Shown here in pieces: positions 1-5,677 of a stretch of 6,322 nucleotides of DNA (within the stretch, counting starts at the first letter, position 1; each line of letters opens with the position of its first letter). The translations under genes and the position numbers were made by a program. The stretch spans positions 1 through 6,322 of the forward strand of contig JAMWCA010000073.1 in assembly GCA_023819545.1 (NCBI GenBank), written 5' to 3'. The notes under the pieces were generated by a model. The model was not told where the DNA came from and made no database searches. It saw only the letters and a program-made list of their open reading frames with translations. The stretch is from Candidatus Omnitrophota bacterium. Lineage in GTDB: Bacteria; Ratteibacteria; UBA8468; B48-G9; JAFGKM01.

Positions 1-233
1 CCTTGATGAGCAAATGGAGGTAAGCATATAAAACATGCATCCAATTCTAATTCTTGAAGCATTTTTTTATAGTCAGTATAAAATTTACCACCAAACTTTT
101 CACTTGCTGCCTTTGCTCTATTTTCATCAACATCACACATTCCCAAAAATTTTACTCCTTCTATTTTTGATAAAGCATTCATATGCGCATTTGCTATGCC
201 TCCACAACCAATAAATCCAATTTTAATTTCCAT
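1..233 (-). CDS. Gfo/Idh/MocA family NAD(P)-dependent oxidoreductase, N-terminal part (runs off left edge)
   Basis: Reading the minus strand from the ATG at 233-231 gives 77 residues of open frame up to the window edge. The protein opens with a classical Rossmann dinucleotide-binding strand-turn-helix: IKIGFIGCGGIANAHM, with the glycine motif G9-C-G11-G12 and a following A14/H17. Asp34 (in MCDVDENRA) ends the second beta strand, where this family usually contacts the adenosine ribose. The segment CFICLPPFAH (68-76) matches the family's conserved 'PP..H' turn before the second nucleotide-binding helix. Known members oxidise or reduce sugars, inositols and related polyols in the cytoplasm; the substrate-binding C-terminal domain lies outside the window, so the substrate is unknown. 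The ATG is preceded by GGGGG (241-245 region), which abuts the stop of the epimerase 13 bases upstream, so the two genes are surely co-transcribed and probably act in one sugar pathway. Confidence 0.9.
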   Translation of the reverse strand, partial: MEIKIGFIGCGGIANAHMNALSKIEGVKFLGMCDVDENRAKAASEKFGGKFYTDYKKMLQELELDACFICLPPFAHQ

Positions 234-246
234 TCTTGCCCCCTTT

Positions 247-1050
247 TTATATCTTTTTCAATATTTCTTTCATAAATTTTAAACTTTTTTCAAGATTTTC
301 TCTTTTTGGTTCTGGCACTCCACATTCAAGAACTATATAATTTTTAAAATCAATTTCTTTGAGTGCTTTAAATCCGCTTTCAAAATCAGTGTGACCCATT
401 CCTGGTAAAATTCTATTACTATCTGCAAGATGAACATGGGCAATCCATTTCCCAGCTTTTCTAATTGAAGCAGAAATGTCTGCTTCTTCTATATTCATAT
501 GAAAAAAATCAGCCATTATTTTTAAATATGGACTTTTTATTTTTTCACAATATTCAACAGCTTGTTCCAATCTATTCAGAAAATGTGTTTCATATCTGTT
601 AAGTGGTTCAAGTAATAAACAACATTGCATTTCTTCTGCCTTTTCAACAATTTCTGGTAGCTGAGAAAGTAATAATTCTTTTTCAAGTTCATAAGCATCT
701 TTATATGGAGCAAGATTTGGAATTTTTGGCCCACCAAATATGGGAACAAGAATTAATCCAACTGCCTCAAGTTCTTTTCCTATTTCAAGCAAATTTTTAA
801 TCTCTTTTCTTGCTCTTTCTCTATTTTCAATTTCTGGTTCAAGAAGAAAATTCTTATAACCAGCACATATACTTGAAATTTTAATTCCTTGTTTTTCAGA
901 GACCTTTTTATATTCTTTTATTTTTTCTGGATTTTCAAGCAAGTTTCTTCCAATAACTTCTATACCATCAAACCCGAGTTGTTTAGCAATTTTAAATTTT
1001 TCTTCTATACTATTTCCTGGTAAAAGCGTCTCTTGACAACCTATTTTCAT
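247..1050 (-). CDS. Sugar isomerase/epimerase, D-tagatose/D-psicose 3-epimerase-like TIM barrel
   Basis: The 267-residue protein is a single-domain (beta/alpha)8 barrel of the xylose-isomerase-like/AP_endonuc_2 superfamily. It carries the landmarks of the ketose 3-epimerases: Glu148 in LLLEPLNRYE, Asp181 and His184 in MADFFHM, His207 in HVHLADSNR, Arg213, and Glu242 in IVLECG. By recalled family knowledge, the Agrobacterium D-psicose 3-epimerase binds Mn2+ through E150, D183, H209 and E244 and holds substrate with E156, H186 and R215; all seven align here with a constant offset of two residues (Glu154 being the E156 equivalent). The expected chemistry is therefore metal-dependent proton exchange at C3 of a keto sugar, E148 and E242 acting as acid/base. 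Substrate cannot be read from sequence; hydroxypyruvate isomerase or inosose enzymes are less likely alternatives. The start is supported by AAGGAGGG about five bases upstream and by a strong promoter. It is the first gene of a unit with the oxidoreductase 13 bases downstream. Confidence 0.9.
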   Translation of the reverse strand: MKIGCQETLLPGNSIEEKFKIAKQLGFDGIEVIGRNLLENPEKIKEYKKVSEKQGIKISSICAGYKNFLLEPEIENRERARKEIKNLLEIGKELEAVGLILVPIFGGPKIPNLAPYKDAYELEKELLLSQLPEIVEKAEEMQCCLLLEPLNRYETHFLNRLEQAVEYCEKIKSPYLKIMADFFHMNIEEADISASIRKAGKWIAHVHLADSNRILPGMGHTDFESGFKALKEIDFKNYIVLECGVPEPKRENLEKSLKFMKEILKKI

Positions 1051-1074
1051 CTTTCCCTCCTTTTTAAAGTTTAA

Positions 1075-1102
1075 AGTATAACATTGTAAACCTTTCTGTC
1101 AA
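1075..1102 (-). promoter_or_regulatory. Sigma70-type promoter of the epimerase-oxidoreductase unit
   Basis: On the minus strand a perfect -35 box TTGACA (1102-1097) is followed, after 16 bases, by a -10 box TATACT (1080-1075), one mismatch from consensus. Predicted transcription start is around 1068, giving a leader of about 18 bases that contains the Shine-Dalgarno AAGGAGGG in front of the ATG at 1050. The -35 box lies only three bases from the -35 box of the opposite-facing nfo promoter, so RNA polymerase cannot easily occupy both at once. Sequence-based prediction only. Confidence 0.75.
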
Positions 1103-1110
1103 ATTTTGAC
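1098..1110. repeat. 13-base palindrome formed by the two facing -35 regions
   Basis: GTCAAA and TTTGAC form a perfect 6-base inverted repeat around a single central T. Each arm is the inner part of one of the two divergent -35 boxes. The symmetry may simply follow from two good -35 boxes placed back to back, or it may also serve as an operator for a dimeric regulator; the sequence alone cannot separate these. Confidence 0.5.
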
Positions 1111-1134
1111 TGATAGATATTAAAAAATTAAAAT
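1106..1134 (+). promoter_or_regulatory. Sigma70-type promoter of nfo-leuS, apparently giving a leaderless mRNA
   Basis: TTGACT (1106-1111) and TAAAAT (1129-1134) are each one base from consensus and are separated by the ideal 17 bases. The usual start, about seven bases after the -10 box, falls on or next to A1141, which is the first base of the nfo ATG. No Shine-Dalgarno-like purine tract precedes this ATG; the 10 bases before it are AAATTTTTTC. The transcript would therefore begin at or within a base or two of the start codon. Confidence 0.7.
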
Positions 1135-1140
1135 TTTTTC

Positions 1141-1971
1141 ATGAAGGTAGGCGCACATTTATGGATTGGGGAAGGATTAGCAAAGGTTATAGAATTTTGT
1201 GAATATTTAGAATCTAACTGTCTCCAGATTTTTCTTTCAAATCCGAGAAGTTGGAAAAGTAAAATAAGAAAAGAGGAAGAGATAGAGAAATTTACGCAAA
1301 GTATAAAGAAAAGAAAGATAAAACCTGTAGTAATACATATGCCTTATATATTAAATATTGCTGTAAGTAAGGTTAAAGAAAAGAATAAAATTATAAATTT
1401 TTTAGAAAAACAATTAGAAGAAAGTGAAAAGATAAATGCAGATTTTTATGTTATCCACCCAGGGTTCCATAAAGGCAATGGAGAAAAAAATGGAATGAAA
1501 AATGTTGTTGATTTACTTAAAAATTTACCAAAATTTAATATAAAAATTTTAATAGAAAATACTTCAGGACAAGGAACATCTCTTGGGTATAAATTTGAAC
1601 ATTTTTCTTTTTTATTTGAAAAAATTGGTAATGATTATGGTATTTGTTTTGACACTGCACATGCCTTTCAAGCAGGGTATAATTTGAAAGAATTTGATAA
1701 AGTAAAAAAAGATATTGAAAAATTTATACCTTTAAGTTATATTTTATTAATTCATGCAAATGATTCAAAAACTGAATTAAACTCAAAAAAAGATAGACAT
1801 GAACATATAGGAAAAGGGAAAATAGGTATAAAAGGGTTTACGCAAATAATAAAAGATGATTATTTTGGAAATTTGCCTTTTATAATTGAAACACCTAAAG
1901 TAAGTTTGAAAGAGGATAAAAGGAATATTGAAATTATTAAAAAAATAGGAGAAAAATATGGAAAAATATAA
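1141..1971 (+). CDS. nfo: Endonuclease IV (deoxyribonuclease IV), AP endonuclease
   Basis: Endonuclease IV cleaves DNA 5' to abasic sites in base-excision repair, using a three-zinc centre in a TIM barrel. The 276-residue length fits the bacterial family. All nine metal ligands known from the E. coli enzyme can be placed: His66 (VIHMPY), His106 (VIHPG), Glu139 (LIENTSGQG), Asp171 and His174 (CFDTAHAF), His205 (LIHANDS), Asp218 and His220 (DRHEH), and Glu250 (FIIETP). Arg36 in NPRSW and Tyr69 match the residues the E. coli enzyme uses to enter and distort DNA (R37, Y72). The start is fixed by homology: the family begins M-K-x-G-A-H, exactly as here, and the ATG sits at the predicted transcription start with no ribosome binding site. 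The 3' end overlaps leuS by 14 bases in another frame, so the two are co-transcribed and probably translationally coupled. Confidence in function is high. Confidence 0.97.
   Translation: MKVGAHLWIGEGLAKVIEFCEYLESNCLQIFLSNPRSWKSKIRKEEEIEKFTQSIKKRKIKPVVIHMPYILNIAVSKVKEKNKIINFLEKQLEESEKINADFYVIHPGFHKGNGEKNGMKNVVDLLKNLPKFNIKILIENTSGQGTSLGYKFEHFSFLFEKIGNDYGICFDTAHAFQAGYNLKEFDKVKKDIEKFIPLSYILLIHANDSKTELNSKKDRHEHIGKGKIGIKGFTQIIKDDYFGNLPFIIETPKVSLKEDKRNIEIIKKIGEKYGKI
1947..1951 (+). promoter_or_regulatory. Ribosome binding site of leuS, inside nfo
   Basis: AGGAG lies six bases before the leuS ATG (1958) and within the last codons of nfo. It decides the leuS start and implies that ribosomes finishing nfo can re-initiate on leuS. 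Confidence 0.75.
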
Positions 1972-4405
1972 CCCAGAAGAAATTGAAATCAAATGGCAAA
2001 AGAAATGGGAAGAATATAGATTATATGAAGCAAAATATATCCCTGAAAAGAAAAAATTTTACATTCTTGAAATGTTTCCATACACATCTGCACAGATACA
2101 CATGGGACATGTTAGAAATTATACAATTGGAGATGTTGTCGCAAGATATAAGGTAATGAATAATTATAACATTTTACATCCTATTGGATATGATGCTTTT
2201 GGACTTCCAGCAGAAAATGCTGCAATTAAACAGAATATTCATCCGAAGGAATGGACTTATAAAAATATTGAAACAATTAGAAGACAGTTAAAACGACTTG
2301 GGATTTCTTATTGCTGGGAAAGAGAAGTGATAACATGTGACGATGAATATTATAGATGGAATCAGTTTTTCTTTATTCAATTTTTCAAAAAAGGTCTTGT
2401 GTATAAAAAGAAAGCACCTGCTAACTGGTGTCCTTCCTGTCAAACAGTTCTTGCAAATGAACAAGTAATTAATGGAAGATGTTGGAGATGTGGAGAAATT
2501 GTAGAAAACAAAAATCTTGAACAATGGTTTATAAAAATAACTGAATATGCTGAAAGATTGCTTGATTTCAATAAAATTAAAAACTGGCCTGAAAGAGTAA
2601 TAACTATGCAGAGAAACTGGATTGGAAAAAGTGAAGGATGTGAAATATATTTTTATATTCCAGAACTAAATGAAAATTTAAGTGTTTTTACTACAAGAGT
2701 TGATACATTAATGGGCGTTACCTATATCGTATTATCTCCAGGCCATCCTTTAGTTAATAAGTTGATTGAAATAAGTCCTAAAAAACAAAAAATAGAATTT
2801 TTTTTAGATAAAGTCAAAAAAATCAGTTTAACTGTTTCTGATATTTTAAATCTTGAAAAAGAAGGAGTTGAAACAGATATTTTTGCAATTCACCCAATAA
2901 CTCAACAAAAAATTCCTATTTGGATTGGAAATTATGTGTTGATGGAATATGGAACAGGCGCAGTAATGGCAGTCCCAGCACATGACCAGAGGGACTTTGA
3001 ATTTGCTCAAAAATATAATCTTCCTATTAAAATTGTAATAAAAAATCCTGAATGGAAAGAAATTCCTGAAAAGATTGAAAAAGCATATGAAAACCCTGGG
3101 ATAATGATTAACTCATGGATTTTTGACGGACTTGATAGTGAAAAAGGAAAAAAAGAAGTATGTAAGTATCTTGAAAAAATAAATAAAGGGAAAAAAGCAA
3201 TTTATTACAAATTAAAGGACTGGTGCATTTCAAGACAAAGATATTGGGGAACACCTATACCTATAATTTACTGTCCAAAATGTGGGGTTGTTCCTGAAGA
3301 TGAAAAAAACTTACCTATTAAATTACCTGAAGAAGTAAAAATTACTGGAAAAGGAGAATCGCCTTTAAAATATGTTAATGAATTTTTAGAATGTAAATGC
3401 CCTGTTTGTAAAGGTGATGCTAAAAGAGAAACAGATACAATGGATACTTTTGTAGATTCTTCATGGTACTTTTTAAGATACGCATCAAAAGATATAAAAG
3501 ATAAACCATTTGATAAAGATGAAGTTAATTACTGGATGCCTGTTGATCAATATATTGGTGGAATAGAACATGCAATTTTACATTTACTTTATAGTAGATT
3601 TTTTATAAAAGTTTTATATGATTTAGGTTTTGTTGATTTTGAAGAACCATTTGAAAATTTACTCTGTCAGGGAATGGTGATAAAAGATGGAGCAAAAATG
3701 TCAAAATCAAAAGGAAATGTGGTTGACCCTGAAGATATGATAAAAAAATATGGAACAGATACTTTACGACTTTTTATACTTTTTGCTGCTCCCCCTGAAG
3801 TTGATCTTGAATGGAGTGAAAAAGGAGTTGAAGGTTGCTGGAGATTTTTAAACAGAGTTTGGAGATTACATAATGAAATTACGAATTATAAAGAACAGAA
3901 TCAAAAGAACGATGAAAAACTAAAGTTTATGATAAATAAGTTAATTAAAGGTGTAACTGAAGATATTGAGAAAGAATTTCAATTTAATACATGTATAGCA
4001 AAAATGATGGAGTTTATTAATTATTTGGGCAAAGAAATTAATAATAGAAATTTCTCAAAAGATATTCTAATTGATTGCTGGAAAAAATTTATAAAAATTC
4101 TTTATCCTTTTACTCCTCATATATGTGAAGAAATGTGGGAGGATTTGAATGGAAGTAATTTTTTATTTAATGAAAACTGGCCATCTTATCAAGAAATTGA
4201 AACTATTGAAGAAAAAATAAATATAGGTGTTCAAATAAATGGAAAAATAAAAGGAAACATTGAAATCTCCCCTGATTTAAATGAAGAACAAATTTATGAA
4301 TTGATAAAAAATCATGAAAAATTTAAAAAATTTTTAGAAGGGAAAAAAATAATCAATAAAATTTACATTAAGAACAAAATTATAAACCTTGTTTTAGAGG
4401 ATTAA
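1958..4405 (+). CDS. leuS: Leucyl-tRNA synthetase
   Basis: This class I aminoacyl-tRNA synthetase charges tRNA-Leu in the cytoplasm. The 815 residues are normal for the bacterial form and appear complete. In order: the N-terminal Rossmann catalytic half with the HIGH-type motif HMGH (48-51); a zinc-binding module with C158/C161 (CPSC) and C175/C178 (CWRC); the CP1 editing domain with TTRVDT (245-250) and the VPAHDQRD loop (339-346), whose Asp343/Asp346 and Thr250 correspond to E. coli D342/D345 and T252 for removal of mischarged amino acids; a second Cys-rich insertion with CPKC (439-442) and CPVC (481-484); TMDTFVDSSWYFLRY (494-508); the KMSKS loop (580-584); an alpha-helical anticodon-binding domain with YPFTPHICEEMWE (716-728); and the C-terminal tRNA-binding domain starting VQINGKIKG (758-766). 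The start has AGGAG at good spacing. The gene begins inside nfo and ends tail-to-tail with the small membrane-protein gene, with no hairpin terminator seen after it. Confidence 0.98.
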   Translation: MEKYNPEEIEIKWQKKWEEYRLYEAKYIPEKKKFYILEMFPYTSAQIHMGHVRNYTIGDVVARYKVMNNYNILHPIGYDAFGLPAENAAIKQNIHPKEWTYKNIETIRRQLKRLGISYCWEREVITCDDEYYRWNQFFFIQFFKKGLVYKKKAPANWCPSCQTVLANEQVINGRCWRCGEIVENKNLEQWFIKITEYAERLLDFNKIKNWPERVITMQRNWIGKSEGCEIYFYIPELNENLSVFTTRVDTLMGVTYIVLSPGHPLVNKLIEISPKKQKIEFFLDKVKKISLTVSDILNLEKEGVETDIFAIHPITQQKIPIWIGNYVLMEYGTGAVMAVPAHDQRDFEFAQKYNLPIKIVIKNPEWKEIPEKIEKAYENPGIMINSWIFDGLDSEKGKKEVCKYLEKINKGKKAIYYKLKDWCISRQRYWGTPIPIIYCPKCGVVPEDEKNLPIKLPEEVKITGKGESPLKYVNEFLECKCPVCKGDAKRETDTMDTFVDSSWYFLRYASKDIKDKPFDKDEVNYWMPVDQYIGGIEHAILHLLYSRFFIKVLYDLGFVDFEEPFENLLCQGMVIKDGAKMSKSKGNVVDPEDMIKKYGTDTLRLFILFAAPPEVDLEWSEKGVEGCWRFLNRVWRLHNEITNYKEQNQKNDEKLKFMINKLIKGVTEDIEKEFQFNTCIAKMMEFINYLGKEINNRNFSKDILIDCWKKFIKILYPFTPHICEEMWEDLNGSNFLFNENWPSYQEIETIEEKINIGVQINGKIKGNIEISPDLNEEQIYELIKNHEKFKKFLEGKKIINKIYIKNKIINLVLED

Positions 4406-4647
4406 CTTTCTTTTTTTTCTTCAATTTTTGTTTCTTCTTCCTTTTTCTCTTTTTCCTTTTCTTTCTTTTCTTCAATTCTATCTTTTATATCTGATATACC
4501 TGCTGCTATAGCAATTATCCCTCCAAGTATAAGTAAAACAACTATTCCTCCGCCTATAAACCATAAAGTTGCTTTTCCAAGTGGCCCTGGGACAGCAAGC
4601 AATATACCTATTGCAATTGCTATTACACCACCAATTATAGCAGTCAT
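4402..4647 (-). CDS. Small two-helix membrane protein with charged C-terminal tail, function unknown
   Basis: About 81 residues. Two hydrophobic segments are obvious: residues 3-19 (TAIIGGVIAIAIGILLA) and 26-50 (from ATLWFIGGG to IAIAAG), joined by a short turn PGPLGK. Both are rich in Gly/Ala with small-residue spacing that suits tight helix packing. From about residue 53 the chain is almost only Lys and Glu with a few Ile, Asp and Arg, probably a cytoplasmic helix, so a hairpin with both ends inside is the likely topology. There is no cleavable signal-peptide pattern and I do not recognise the family. Two ATGs lie in tandem (4650 and 4647); the second sits five bases from GGAGG, the first only two, so I prefer 4647. 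Its own consensus promoter and strong ribosome binding site suggest abundant expression. Its TAA shares the bases TTAA (4402-4405) with the leuS stop on the other strand. A role in envelope stress or membrane scaffolding is only a guess. Confidence 0.8.
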   Translation of the reverse strand: MTAIIGGVIAIAIGILLAVPGPLGKATLWFIGGGIVVLLILGGIIAIAAGISDIKDRIEEKKEKEKEKKEEETKIEEKKES

Positions 4648-4651
4648 CATT

Positions 4652-4659
4652 ACCTCCTT
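4652..4659 (-). promoter_or_regulatory. Very strong ribosome binding site of the small membrane protein
   Basis: The minus strand reads AAGGAGGT, a full match to the anti-Shine-Dalgarno end of 16S rRNA. Its closeness to the first of two tandem ATGs (two bases from GGAGG) makes the second ATG, at 4647, the better start. Confidence 0.75.
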
Positions 4660-4677
4660 TTTTCATAAATATTTGAA

Positions 4678-4706
4678 ATTATATATTATCAATTAAAACC
4701 TGTCAA
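4678..4706 (-). promoter_or_regulatory. Perfect consensus sigma70 promoter for the small membrane protein
   Basis: On the minus strand TTGACA (4706-4701), a 17-base spacer and TATAAT (4683-4678) match consensus at all twelve positions. Predicted start of transcription is near 4671-4672, giving a leader of roughly 20 bases with the ribosome binding site at its end. This is the best promoter in the window and points to constitutive high-level transcription, unless it is held down by a repressor. Confidence 0.8.
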
Positions 4707-4771
4707 GTTTTCTAAAATTTCACCTACGAGGTGTTTGACGAAAATTCAAGTCATTCCTTTATTTTCAAAAC
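4707..4771. other. Non-coding spacer between the TIM-barrel gene and the small-protein promoter
   Basis: This 65-base stretch lies downstream of the TIM-barrel gene's TAG stop and upstream of the next promoter, both on the minus strand. Apart from the hairpin at 4721-4733 I see no gene or RNA element in it. No classical intrinsic terminator is present, so transcription from the upstream pair may continue into the small membrane-protein gene. Confidence 0.5.
4721..4733. repeat. Short perfect hairpin in the intergenic spacer
   Basis: CACCT and AGGTG form a perfect 5-base inverted repeat around the loop ACG (plus strand). It stands out as a GC-rich island in AT-rich surroundings. On the minus strand it is followed by AAATTTTAG rather than a run of T, so it is a poor intrinsic terminator; 14 bases separate it from the -35 box of the next promoter. 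It could be a weak terminator for the upstream unit, an operator, or a fragment of a dispersed repeat. Confidence 0.4.
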
Positions 4772-5656
4772 CTATAAATTTGTTTTCCCTATCAAATAAC
4801 TTCCTATTTTAAAAGCATATTTGATTTTAATATCTCTTATTTCTAATGGACATCTATTTTCTCCTGGGACTTCAAAATTTAAAATTCCATTAAATTTTAT
4901 TTCATCTAATGCATCAATAACTTCTTTCCAGTTTATCTTTCCTGAAAAGGGAAAAAGGTGGTCATCATTTTCTCCAAGATTATCACTTATGTGTGTTGCA
5001 TATATCTTTTCTTTTGCTGTTTTTATAAATTCATTAATATTAGCTTTTACAACATTAGCATGACTTGTATCAAGACAAATCCCTATATATTTTGAACCAA
5101 TTTTCTCTATAAGTTGTAATAATTCTTCAGCTGTTTTATATGGGAAGTATTTTTTAGTCCCAATTTTCAAACCACAATTTTCTATTGCAATTTTTATTTT
5201 TTCTTTTTCAGATTTTTCAGCAATTTTTTTGAAACTTTCCAAATTTAAATCTTCTATCTTTTTAAATTCATCCCAAGTGTCATAACCCTTTATTCCACCA
5301 GGATGAACAACAATACATTCTACACCAGCAACTTTACACCATTTAATATACTCAATAATACAATTAACTTCTCTTTCTCTTATCTCTTTCCTAATATCTG
5401 CTAAATCAACTAATCTTTCAATAATTTCTTTTTCTTGGGGTTCGTAAAGAGATAATATTGGAGCATGGATTTGATATGTATTTATTTTTATTTTTTCTTT
5501 TATTTCAATTAATTTTTCAAATTCTTTCTTCATAAATATATATGCAAAATGACTATCTGACAACTCTGAAAAATTAAATCCAGATTCTTTTATTTTTCTC
5601 AAAGCTTCTCCATAATGTAAATCATTATAAAAATTACTCCATATTGATAGTTCCAT
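4772..5656 (-). CDS. Sugar phosphate isomerase/epimerase-like TIM-barrel protein with endonuclease IV-type metal ligands
   Basis: The 294-residue protein belongs to the xylose-isomerase-like/AP_endonuc_2 superfamily. Visible barrel-strand motifs are QIHAP (His64), VVHPGG (His118), IAIENCG (Glu159), CLDTSHAN (Asp196, His199), ATHISDN (His222), NDDH (Asp231, His233) and NFEVPGE (Glu262). This is position for position the nine-ligand set of endonuclease IV, including the D-x-H pair, so a two- or three-metal centre is plausible. The DNA-binding loops are absent: there is no NPRSW-type segment and the N-terminus (MELSIWSNFYND) differs from the M-K-x-G-A-H start. That argues for a small-molecule sugar enzyme of the COG1082 kind over a repair nuclease, but the substrate is unknown. 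GGAGG six bases before the ATG supports the start; stop is TAG. It follows the radical SAM gene by 21 bases with no promoter between, so they form one unit. Confidence 0.85.
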   Translation of the reverse strand: MELSIWSNFYNDLHYGEALRKIKESGFNFSELSDSHFAYIFMKKEFEKLIEIKEKIKINTYQIHAPILSLYEPQEKEIIERLVDLADIRKEIREREVNCIIEYIKWCKVAGVECIVVHPGGIKGYDTWDEFKKIEDLNLESFKKIAEKSEKEKIKIAIENCGLKIGTKKYFPYKTAEELLQLIEKIGSKYIGICLDTSHANVVKANINEFIKTAKEKIYATHISDNLGENDDHLFPFSGKINWKEVIDALDEIKFNGILNFEVPGENRCPLEIRDIKIKYAFKIGSYLIGKTNL

Positions 5657-5677
5657 ACTAATCCTCCCTTTTTATTT

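Noticed and set aside
603..800. Plus-strand open frame of 65 codons opposite the epimerase
   Set aside because: It lies wholly antisense to a strongly supported gene, has no ribosome binding site or recognisable motif, and has the Phe/Leu/Gln-rich make-up expected of an antisense frame.
1122..1139. AT-only inverted repeat (8-base arms, 2-base centre) just before nfo
   Set aside because: With a two-base loop and only A-T pairs it would not make a stable hairpin; it overlaps the -10 box and is explained by AT-rich promoter sequence.
1783..1992. Minus-strand open frame of 69 codons over the nfo-leuS junction
   Set aside because: Antisense to nfo and leuS; Phe/Tyr/Ile-rich composition is what the complement of Lys/Glu-rich coding sequence gives.
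2288..2524. Minus-strand open frame of 78 codons inside leuS
   Set aside because: Antisense to the catalytic and zinc regions of leuS, with no start signals.
4478..4666. Minus-strand 62-codon frame starting upstream of the small membrane protein
   Set aside because: Its ATG precedes the ribosome binding site rather than following it, and its Cys/Asn/Arg/Trp-rich product looks like an out-of-frame translation; the overlapping frame gives two clean membrane helices.
4735..4763. Plus-strand TTGACG with a T/A-rich sequence downstream as a promoter
   Set aside because: The matching -10 region is poor (TTTATT-like) and no plus-strand gene follows it.
4821..5063. Plus-strand open frame of 80 codons opposite the TIM-barrel gene
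   Set aside because: Antisense to conserved metal-ligand motifs and lacking any initiation signal.
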